From contig DJYX01000222.1 in assembly GCA_002450295.1 (NCBI GenBank), forward strand, positions 1-5,410: a stretch of 5,410 bases of DNA, in the 5' to 3' direction. Numbering within the stretch: position 1 is the stretch's first letter; each line of letters opens with the position of its first letter. Both the position numbers and the translations under genes were made by a program. Positions 1-5,410 of this stretch are shown here, in pieces. A model generated the notes under the pieces. It ran no database searches. It had not been told where the DNA came from and saw only the letters and a program-made list of their open reading frames with translations. This stretch comes from Deltaproteobacteria bacterium UBA6967 (GTDB taxonomy: Bacteria; SAR324; NAC60-12).

Positions 1-402
1 AAAGCAATCATTCAGCATGTCGCATCTCTCGTCGATTTCGTTTTGCCTGGACTCGACGATGCCCGTCAATTGACGGGTCAGGAGAATCCACAAAGCATTG
101 TTGACGAATATTTGAAGATGGGCGTCGAAGTGGTCGCATTGACCTTAGGAGACCAAGGTGTGCTTTTGGCTACACAGGATGGCCTCAGAGAACAAATCTC
201 TGGGATTCCGGTCAAATTAGTGGATGCCACCGCCGCAGGTGACTGTTTTGACGGGGGATTCCTAACGGAGTGGCTGCGCACCAAAGATCTGCTCCAAGCA
301 TCTCGTTATGGGAATGTCGCTGCTTCGCTCAGCGTCCAGCATTTTGGTGCGGTGGCTTCGCTACCAAGCCGAGAAAAGACTGAGTCAGGTTTAAGAAACT
401 AA
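1..402 (+). CDS. PfkB/ribokinase-family sugar kinase, C-terminal part (5' end outside window)
   Basis: The reading frame is open from base 1, so the gene begins upstream; 133 residues remain, less than half of a usual 300-330 residue member. Seen: LPGLDDARQLTG (residues 15-26) matches the family's 'LPN..EA..LTG' segment; LTLGDQGVLL (48-57) matches the strand before the ATP site; DATAAGDCF (75-83) is the C-terminal PfkB signature, in which D81 is the expected catalytic base and the preceding AAG forms the anion hole. The tail ASLPSR (119-124) is typical of the family's end. The usual first Gly of GAGD is Ala; I recall the same TAAGD form in 2-keto-3-deoxygluconate kinases, so KdgK-like activity (ATP-dependent phosphorylation of a sugar or sugar acid in the cytoplasm) is plausible but unproven. 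It ends in tandem stops TAA-TAG (400-405). Substrate residues lie mostly in the missing N-terminal half. Family assignment is firm; substrate is open. Confidence 0.88.
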   Translation, partial: KAIIQHVASLVDFVLPGLDDARQLTGQENPQSIVDEYLKMGVEVVALTLGDQGVLLATQDGLREQISGIPVKLVDATAAGDCFDGGFLTEWLRTKDLLQASRYGNVAASLSVQHFGAVASLPSREKTESGLRN

Positions 403-422
403 TAGATCTGTGACAGCAATGC

Positions 423-451
423 TTGACAATCCCGCTCCTTCCCCTTATCAC
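423..451 (+). promoter_or_regulatory. Candidate sigma70-type promoter for the binding-protein operon
   Basis: A perfect -35 hexamer TTGACA (423-428) is followed, after a 17-base spacer, by TATCAC (446-451), which matches 4 of 6 bases of TATAAT. It sits about 85 bases upstream of the binding-protein start, in the only sizeable gap of the window. A short dyad CTGT-G-ACAG (408-416) lies just upstream of the -35 and could be part of an operator, but it is too small to assign to a regulator. The -10 is poor, so this is a candidate only. Confidence 0.35.
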
Positions 452-525
452 ACGATACCAGTTTCATTCTATCATCAGAAGTCTTTTGTCTGAGAAGCAC
501 TCTTCCATCTTTTCCAAACTCCAAC

Positions 526-530
526 GGAGG
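526..530 (+). promoter_or_regulatory. Strong Shine-Dalgarno for the binding protein
   Basis: GGAGG stands five bases before the ATG at 536. It fixes this start, is the strongest ribosome binding site in the window, and contrasts with the SD-less ATPase start downstream. That contrast fits the excess of binding protein over transporter normally seen in such systems. Confidence 0.8.
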
Positions 531-535
531 CACTG

Positions 536-1450
536 ATGCGTCGGAATCTGTTCATTCTCACAGGAATCCTCCTGCTTGCTCTTCCTCAATTCTTATTCGC
601 CCAGTCACGCACCGTAGCCGTGCTGACCCCGTTTCTGGCTCAACCCGGAACACAGCTGATGGTCGAAGGCTTTGAAGCTGCCGCCAAGAGCAAGGGTTGG
701 CAGGTGGATGTGATTGACACCTCTGGAGACGTGGCTGCCCTGGTAAGCCGAATGGAAGATGTCGCGCTGCAAAAGGTTGATGTGATGGTGATCAATGTCG
801 ATCCATCCCAGATTCGTAATGGGTTGCTGGCTGCCAAAGATGCTGGAATCCCCGTCTTTGGTATGGACTCTGGAGCCGACCCACTCCTAACAGCTAACGT
901 CACCAGCAATGGTTACGTAATGGCAGCTGAGACCGCTACCTATGTGGTTGATCAGTTGAACGGCAAGGGCAATGTGGTGATGTTCATCTTTGAACCCTAC
1001 CCACCGGTGCAAAAGCGCGGTGCGATTGCAGAGTCGATCTTCAACAATGAACCCGACATCAAGATCATGGAGAAGATCACTCCAAGCTTTGATCGTGGCC
1101 CCTTGGAAGGCGCCCGCAACGCGATGGAAGCTGTGTTGACTGCAAATCCTGCGAAAGGCAGCATTCAAGCAGTCTGGGCCGCCTGGGACGACCCTGCGTT
1201 GGGTGCAGAACAAGCCATCCGCGATGCTGGCCGTGAAGATGAGGGCATCGTGATCGTTGGGATTGACGCCACTGAGCAGGCGCGTGATCGGATTGCGGCT
1301 CGAGGAAATCTGAAGGCTACGGTTGCTCAGGACTTCAACGGAATCGCCAACACAGTTGCGAACACGGTTGAACAGTATCTGAAGTCTGGTTCCGTATCTC
1401 GCTCACAAATCTATGTCAGCGCCAAATTGGTCACAGCTGACGATCTTTGA
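536..1450 (+). CDS. Periplasmic sugar-binding protein of an ABC importer (RbsB-like, Peripla_BP_4)
   Basis: 304 residues, normal for the family. Seen: a Sec signal peptide (basic MRRN, hydrophobic core about 5-21, likely cleavage after FLFA at residue 22) with no lipobox Cys, so a soluble periplasmic protein is expected. Two Rossmann-like lobes follow. Aligned by eye with E. coli RbsB, ligand-site landmarks are kept at D111 (GMDSG), R161 (QKRG), D244 (GIDAT) and Q265 (VAQD). Others differ: the RbsB Arg after the first Asp is Ser112, and the RbsB Asn in 'QND' is Trp217 (AWDDPALGA, 216-224). The NPFF-type aromatic stretch near the mature N-terminus is replaced by TPFLAQPG (31-38). The ligand is therefore probably a sugar or polyol other than ribose. 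The strong SD, the gap upstream and the ATPase/permease downstream mark it as first gene of the transport operon. The C-terminus (KLVTADDL) looks complete. Class is firm, ligand unknown. Confidence 0.93.
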   Translation: MRRNLFILTGILLLALPQFLFAQSRTVAVLTPFLAQPGTQLMVEGFEAAAKSKGWQVDVIDTSGDVAALVSRMEDVALQKVDVMVINVDPSQIRNGLLAAKDAGIPVFGMDSGADPLLTANVTSNGYVMAAETATYVVDQLNGKGNVVMFIFEPYPPVQKRGAIAESIFNNEPDIKIMEKITPSFDRGPLEGARNAMEAVLTANPAKGSIQAVWAAWDDPALGAEQAIRDAGREDEGIVIVGIDATEQARDRIAARGNLKATVAQDFNGIANTVANTVEQYLKSGSVSRSQIYVSAKLVTADDL

Positions 1451-1457
1451 TTCCAAC

Positions 1458-1488
1458 AGGGCGAAGCGTAGCAAGAACACTCCGCCCT
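1458..1488 (+). promoter_or_regulatory. Intercistronic GC-rich hairpin between binding protein and ATPase
   Basis: AGGGCG (1458-1463) pairs exactly with CGCCCT (1483-1488). After one A-C mismatch, AG (1465-1466) can pair with CT (1480-1481), leaving a 13-base loop. No run of T follows (CTTCCTCCCC), so it is not a standard rho-independent terminator. Hairpins at this position in binding-protein operons often protect the upstream message from 3' exonucleases or dampen read-through, giving more binding protein than transporter. That role here is inference. Confidence 0.5.
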
Positions 1489-1501
1489 CTTCCTCCCCGT
1501 G
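1489..1501 (+). promoter_or_regulatory. SD-less, pyrimidine-rich leader and GTG start of the ATPase
   Basis: The bases before the GTG (1499-1501) are CTTCCTCCCC, with no purine-rich SD in the usual window. CCTCC (1492-1496) is itself complementary to an SD core rather than resembling one. With the hairpin ending at 1488 this predicts weak or conditional initiation. The binding-protein stop (1448-1450) is 48 bases away, rather far for simple reinitiation. Confidence 0.5.
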
Positions 1502-3022
1502 ATTCCTTTTCTCCATCTAAGCAACGTCCAAAAAAGCTTTGGCAGTGTCCCCGTGCTGCGCGGAGTAGAACTCACCCTCTTTTCTGGTGAAATCCATGGG
1601 TTGATGGGGGAAAACGGCGCTGGCAAGTCGACCCTGATCAAAATTCTTTCGGGAAACTTGATGGCAGACTCCCTCACCTGCGCGATGAATGGAGAATCTC
1701 TGTCCTTGGCGGAGGCTCGCGGGTCTGGGAAGCTGGGGATGCGTTTCATCCACCAGGAACTCAACAGCATCGCGCATCTCTCGGTTGCTGAAAACCTGAT
1801 GCTTGGGAAGCAGCTACCTACTCGGGCAAAAATATTTGTAAATCAGCAGAAACTGTCTGAGTTAACCCAGGTAGCGCTTGCTGAACTGGGGATTACCCAC
1901 ATTGATCCCAAACAAAGGATGAGCCAGCTTGGGGCTGGCGATCAGATGCTCGTCAAATTGGGTAGCGCCTTTGTTGTTGAATCTGGCAAGCCTGCAGCTC
2001 AACTCTATGTAATGGATGAACCTACCGCCTCGCTCATGCCCTCCGAAACAGAAAAGCTCTTTGAGGCTTTTGAACGTCTCAAGCAGAAGGGTTGTTCCAT
2101 TCTCTATGTTTCCCACCGACTTGACGAAATCTTTCAGATCACCGATCGGATCAGCGTGCTCCGAGATGGAAAAAACACCCTGGCTGAAAAGACAAAGATG
2201 CTGAAACCACGTACTGTGGTGGAAGCGATGACTGGGCGGGAAATCAGCCAGCACTACCCTGGTCGTTCCGGCATTCTCTCCAAAGAAGTATTACTCTCTG
2301 TCCAACATCTGAGAAACGCTAAGTTGAAGTCATTGAATTTTACCCTTCATAAGGGTGAAATTTTGGGACTTGCTGGATTGGGTGGATCTGGGCGCTCAGA
2401 AGTCCTACGAACTTTATTGGGGACTCGAAATTTCAGTGGGACTTTGACTCTGGAAGGACAACCCTGGCAACCTAGGCTCAAAAAGTTCTGGCAAGAGCGC
2501 TTGGCCTTCATTCCGGAAGAACGTCGATCTCAGGGCTTAGTACTAAACCAGACCGTAGCAACAAACAGTCATCTGCCTTTTATTGGCAATTTCGGCAACT
2601 TTTTGGGTTTACTTCCCAAACAAAAACTACGACAGAAATCAGAGGAGGCCTGGTCCCGAGTGAGGGTTCAAGGGACTGGCATCACCCAGAGAATTTGGCA
2701 ACTGAGTGGGGGGAATCAACAGAAGGTGCTTTTTGCACGGGCTACCTGGCACCAGCCCAAATTACTGTTGTTGGATGAACCAACAAGAGGAGTGGATGTT
2801 GGCGCAAAGCAGGAAATTTACAGTTTGATTCGCCAAGCTAGTGGAGAAGGAACGGCAGTGCTGATGGTCTCTTCGGAGTTGGGAGAGCTGATTGGGCTTT
2901 GTGATCGGATTCTTGTTTTGCGGGATGGGCAAATTTACCATGAGTTGCAGACGGAAAGCTTGAGTGAAGCTGATCTGCTCGCGTATTGCCAAGGAGTTCG
3001 TGCTATGGAGAGTGCTGAATGA
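1499..3022 (+). CDS. Sugar ABC importer ATPase with two nucleotide-binding domains (RbsA/MglA/XylG type)
   Basis: 507 residues, the usual length for CUT2 tandem ATPases that energise sugar uptake at the inner membrane. NBD1: Walker A GENGAGKST (37-45), Q-loop HQELN (85-89), Walker B LYVMDE (169-174), H-loop H206 (VSHRLDE); its signature is LGAGD (144-148) where relatives have LSxGD/Q. NBD2: degenerate Walker A GLGGSGRS (293-300, no GKT), intact signature LSGGNQQ (402-408), Walker B LLLLDEPTRGVDVG (422-435), and SSE (458-460) where an H-loop would be, as is normal for the NBD2 of this family. The start is GTG: upstream in frame there is no ATG/GTG/TTG before a TAG at 1469-1471, and the first domain strand begins at about residue 4. 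No Shine-Dalgarno precedes it. The stop overlaps the permease start (ATGA). Substrate specificity is not encoded here. Confidence 0.95.
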   Translation: MIPFLHLSNVQKSFGSVPVLRGVELTLFSGEIHGLMGENGAGKSTLIKILSGNLMADSLTCAMNGESLSLAEARGSGKLGMRFIHQELNSIAHLSVAENLMLGKQLPTRAKIFVNQQKLSELTQVALAELGITHIDPKQRMSQLGAGDQMLVKLGSAFVVESGKPAAQLYVMDEPTASLMPSETEKLFEAFERLKQKGCSILYVSHRLDEIFQITDRISVLRDGKNTLAEKTKMLKPRTVVEAMTGREISQHYPGRSGILSKEVLLSVQHLRNAKLKSLNFTLHKGEILGLAGLGGSGRSEVLRTLLGTRNFSGTLTLEGQPWQPRLKKFWQERLAFIPEERRSQGLVLNQTVATNSHLPFIGNFGNFLGLLPKQKLRQKSEEAWSRVRVQGTGITQRIWQLSGGNQQKVLFARATWHQPKLLLLDEPTRGVDVGAKQEIYSLIRQASGEGTAVLMVSSELGELIGLCDRILVLRDGQIYHELQTESLSEADLLAYCQGVRAMESAE

Positions 3023-3987
3023 CTGGTTCTTTGCAGCTGGCTTCTCTGCTCCGTCGTTACGGCACTTTTTTAGGCTTCCTGTTGATTGTCAGTTTCTTCT
3101 GGAGTCAGCGACCCGACACCTTCATGACCACCCGAAACTGGCTCAACATCACGCAGCAAGTCAGCATTTTGTGCGTGATCTCCTTCACAATGACCCTCGT
3201 GATGGTGGGAGGAGATTTTGATTTGAGTGTTGGCTCCATGGCGAGCTTGAGCGGAATGATTGCAGCTGTTTTGTGGCAACAAGATGTCAGCTTATTTGGT
3301 GCTTTGGGGACTGCTTTGCTCGTGGGTGCTTTTGGGGGTGTTTTGAACGGGGTGCTGGTTGCCTACGCTGGGTTATCCGCCTTTGTAGCGACTCTCGGCA
3401 CACTGACGATTTTTAGTGGCTTGGCTTTACTGGTGAGCGAAGGCAAGACCATTTTTGGTAGAGCCATTCCGGAAATTGTTGGAGATTTCAGTCGTGGTGG
3501 AATTCCACTAGCTGAGGGAATCCAGCTTCCAAATTTGACCCTGATCGCGATTTCAATTTTGATCCTCATGGGCATTGTCCTGCAGCACACAGTTTTTGGT
3601 AGAAATCTGCATGCGGTTGGAGGCAATCGGGAGGCCAGCTTACTTGCAGGAGTACCTGTAGCTCGGTTACGCCTCATTGCGTTCGCTGTCAATAGTGTAG
3701 GAGCGGCGATTGCTGGCTTGATGCTGGTCAGTCGACTTTCCTCGGCAAATCCAACACAGGGCGATGGGCTGATGCTCAACGCAATCGCCTCCGTTTTTGT
3801 GGGAATGACGATGTCCGAAGAAGGGGAACCCAACCTGTTCGGCACCTTGACGGGTGTGTTGATCCTCGGCGTACTTTCCAATGGTTTGACCCAGCTCCGA
3901 ATCGACACCTATGTTCAACAGATCTTGACCGGCTTGATCATCATCGTGGCAGTACTGTTCAGCCGACTATCCCTGAGAAGAAGATGA
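3019..3987 (+). CDS. Sugar ABC importer permease (RbsC/BPD_transp_2 family)
   Basis: 322 residues, a normal length, very hydrophobic, with roughly 8-10 membrane segments by eye (for example about 15-29, 48-63, 92-115, 120-139, 172-190, 217-237, 272-290, 302-315). Seen: GGDFDLSVGS (64-73), the family's GGxDLSVG motif; SAFVATLGTLTIFSGLA (120-136); and GRNLHAVGGNREASLLAGV (194-212), the cytoplasmic loop expected to dock on the ATPase. The later loop reads VGMTMSEEGEPNLFG (261-275), where ribose permeases carry GGTSLxGGxG, so it belongs to a divergent branch. Start: the ATG overlaps the ATPase TGA (ATGA), with GGAG at 3007-3010 eight bases upstream, so translational coupling is likely. It presumably works as a homodimer, as no second permease gene is present in the window. 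Basic tail RLSLRRR is cytoplasmic. Confidence 0.95.
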   Translation: MTGSLQLASLLRRYGTFLGFLLIVSFFWSQRPDTFMTTRNWLNITQQVSILCVISFTMTLVMVGGDFDLSVGSMASLSGMIAAVLWQQDVSLFGALGTALLVGAFGGVLNGVLVAYAGLSAFVATLGTLTIFSGLALLVSEGKTIFGRAIPEIVGDFSRGGIPLAEGIQLPNLTLIAISILILMGIVLQHTVFGRNLHAVGGNREASLLAGVPVARLRLIAFAVNSVGAAIAGLMLVSRLSSANPTQGDGLMLNAIASVFVGMTMSEEGEPNLFGTLTGVLILGVLSNGLTQLRIDTYVQQILTGLIIIVAVLFSRLSLRRR

Positions 3988-5410
3988 ATTCAAACACTGC
4001 TGAAAAAATGGAGGACTCCACTTGGTTGGTGGTTGACCTCGGGACCACCAGTATCAAAGGGGGCTTGTTCGAAGGTAACGGCGACCTGATTCGAGAGGCC
4101 TCTCACCCAAACCAACAAACGCAAACGGAAGAGGCTTTCCATCATCAGGAAGTGGAGACGTGGTGGAATGGGTTCACAGCTGTGATCCATGAGCTGTTGA
4201 ATCCTGAAGTTAGCTTACAGGGGCTTGTAGTAACGGGTCAGATGCAAAATCTGATTTTCTGCGATTCGCATTCAGAACCCTTACATCCAGTTGTAAGCTA
4301 CAGTGATCAACGGGGCATAGAGCAAATTGCCAGCTGGATGGAAATAAAATCACTTCAGGAACAATTGCTTGAAACAGGCAACGAACAGGGTCCAACAAGC
4401 CTACTCGCAAAGCTTGCTTGGTTTCAGCAGCACCAGCCAGAGGTCCTAAAAAATACAGAAAAGATCTTCATTGGATCAGCAGATTACATTGGCTACCGTC
4501 TAACCGGTGTGTCTCAAACTGATACTACCACTGCCGCGACCACAGGCTTGATGAGGCTCTCCTCAAGAACCTGGCACACAGCACTTTTTGCTGCGCTTGG
4601 TTTGGATTCGATCCTACCATGCTTACCAAAATTGATCCCCGGTGGAAAATTATTAGGTTCGCTTAGAAATGAGATGAGTGAGCATCTGAAATTAGTGGCT
4701 GGGTTGCCCGTCTACCTTGGGCCTGGTGATGCTGGTTCGACCACATTGGGAGCCGGTTGTGGAAAACTTGGCAAAGCTTACGCCTACTGTGGAACCAGTG
4801 GCTGGGTAGGTCTGACTGAGAAGCGACCAGCACGACTGGAAAGCGGTGCGTGGACCTTGGCACATCCCGCTGCTGACTTGTTCATTCAAGTTGCACCAAT
4901 CCTCACTGCAGGGGACAACCTGGCTTGGGTCAAAGATCTGTTTGGCTTCAACAGCTATGAAGAGATGATTCAAATCGCTCTGGAGCAACCAGCTGGAAAG
5001 TTGCTTTACCTGCCATACCTCCTAGGTGAGCGCTCACCCTTCATTGATCCCCACGCTCGTGGAGTCTGGCTAGGCATGAATCGGCAATCTAATCGTGCTG
5101 AATTGACCTGCGCAGTTTTGGAAGGTACCTGCTTTGCCTTCCGCCATGCGTTACACGCAGTATCCGAGGTTCGAGTAGAGGAGTTGATCCTAACCGGTGG
5201 AACCAGCCGCTCTGATTCCTTTTGCCAACTCTTCGCCAATGTGCTCGGTATTCCGATCAAGGTGCTGGCAGAGCCTGAATTGACCGGCCTCCGTGGTGCT
5301 TTGGCATCTTGTCAACCGCAGAGTGCGACTCCAGAACCACGAATTCAAAAAACGTATTTGCCCAGTTCTGACCAAATGAACAACTATGACGGTCTGTTTC
5401 AGATTTTTCT
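3984..5410 (+). CDS. FGGY-family carbohydrate kinase (xylulokinase-like), 3' end outside window
   Basis: An uninterrupted frame of 475 codons runs off the right edge with no stop. Members are about 480-520 residues, so only the last few to some tens are missing. It should phosphorylate an imported ketose or polyol with ATP in the cytoplasm. Seen: N-terminal phosphate motif DLGTTSIKGG (18-27), GLVVTGQMQNLIF (80-92), SYSDQRG (105-111), TGN (131-133), GLPVYLGPGDAGS (240-252) with D249 as expected catalytic base, CGTSGW (269-274), LLYLPYLLGERSPFIDP (340-356), LEGTCFAFR (380-388), and the C-terminal signature TGGTSRSDSFCQLFANVLG (404-422). Pocket differences from xylulokinases: GQMH is GQMQ (Q88) and GGGDN is GPGDA. 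Start: ATG 3984 overlaps the permease TGA (ATGA) with a weak GAGAAG at 3975-3980; ATG 4008 (residue 9) is an alternative with no SD. Family is firm; the substrate is unlikely to be safely called D-xylulose. Confidence 0.93.
   Translation, partial: MNSNTAEKMEDSTWLVVDLGTTSIKGGLFEGNGDLIREASHPNQQTQTEEAFHHQEVETWWNGFTAVIHELLNPEVSLQGLVVTGQMQNLIFCDSHSEPLHPVVSYSDQRGIEQIASWMEIKSLQEQLLETGNEQGPTSLLAKLAWFQQHQPEVLKNTEKIFIGSADYIGYRLTGVSQTDTTTAATTGLMRLSSRTWHTALFAALGLDSILPCLPKLIPGGKLLGSLRNEMSEHLKLVAGLPVYLGPGDAGSTTLGAGCGKLGKAYAYCGTSGWVGLTEKRPARLESGAWTLAHPAADLFIQVAPILTAGDNLAWVKDLFGFNSYEEMIQIALEQPAGKLLYLPYLLGERSPFIDPHARGVWLGMNRQSNRAELTCAVLEGTCFAFRHALHAVSEVRVEELILTGGTSRSDSFCQLFANVLGIPIKVLAEPELTGLRGALASCQPQSATPEPRIQKTYLPSSDQMNNYDGLFQIF

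Noticed and set aside
409..424. Possible CRP site (TGTGA half-site)
   Set aside because: The second half after six bases is TGCTT instead of TCACA. A TCACA at 448-452 is at the wrong spacing. Catabolite control is plausible for such an operon but this site does not support it.
475..493. TCAGA/TCTGA inverted repeat before the binding protein
   Set aside because: Only five base pairs with a nine-base loop and no T tract; too weak for a terminator or operator call.
1458..1498. Hairpin after the binding protein as a rho-independent terminator
   Set aside because: The stem is followed by CTTCCTCCCC rather than a T run, and the ATPase begins 11 bases later, so a true terminator is unlikely; kept as an intercistronic hairpin.
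1499..3022. Degenerate Walker A and missing H-loop His in the second ATPase domain as signs of decay
   Set aside because: Both are normal in the RbsA/MglA/XylG family, and the rest of the domain (LSGGNQQ, LLLLDEPTRGVDVG) is intact.
2964..3221. Plus-strand frame of 85 codons across the ATPase-permease junction
   Set aside because: It is out of frame with two well-supported genes and has no recognisable motif; an overlap shadow.
3363..3908. Long minus-strand open frame (181 codons) opposite the permease
   Set aside because: It lies wholly within the permease, which has clear family motifs. Its translation shows no recognisable domain and is what an antisense shadow of a hydrophobic gene would give.
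4663..5375. Several minus-strand frames in the last 1.4 kb
   Set aside because: They lie opposite the continuous FGGY kinase frame, are short, and lack motifs or convincing starts. The kinase explains this region.

Overview
The window is one co-directional (+ strand) carbohydrate uptake and phosphorylation locus from a bacterium that is probably Gram-negative. The binding protein has a plain Sec signal peptide with no lipobox cysteine, which suggests a free periplasmic protein, and base composition looks close to 50% GC. I cannot name a genus. The gene set resembles sugar loci of Proteobacteria, but that is an impression rather than a result.

Layout: (1) 1-402, the 3' end of a PfkB/ribokinase-fold sugar kinase cut by the left edge. 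(2) 403-535, a 133-base gap with a candidate sigma70-type promoter and a strong Shine-Dalgarno. (3) 536-1450, a periplasmic sugar-binding protein of the RbsB-like class (Peripla_BP_4). (4) 1451-1498, a short gap with a GC-rich hairpin and a pyrimidine-rich leader. (5) 1499-3022, a double-NBD sugar ABC ATPase of the RbsA/MglA/XylG type, starting at GTG. (6) 3019-3987, an RbsC-type permease. (7) 3984 to the right edge, an FGGY-family carbohydrate kinase, nearly complete, with no stop codon inside the window. Genes 5-6 and 6-7 each overlap by the four bases ATGA, so ATPase, permease and kinase form a tight translational chain.

Proposed workflow, by inference: the binding protein captures a sugar or polyol in the periplasm, a permease dimer powered by the tandem ATPase imports it, and the FGGY kinase phosphorylates it. 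The PfkB-type kinase upstream could act on a later intermediate, or belong to the 3' end of another transcript. The substrate cannot be read from sequence. Ribose-contact positions in the binding protein and xylulose-pocket positions in the FGGY kinase are both changed, so ribose and D-xylulose are not safe assignments.

I saw no RNA genes, mobile elements, CRISPR arrays or credible minus-strand genes. The system belongs to a known class (CUT2 ABC importer plus kinase). What stands out is the unassigned substrate, the hairpin and SD-less GTG start before the ATPase, and the asymmetric ATPase sites.
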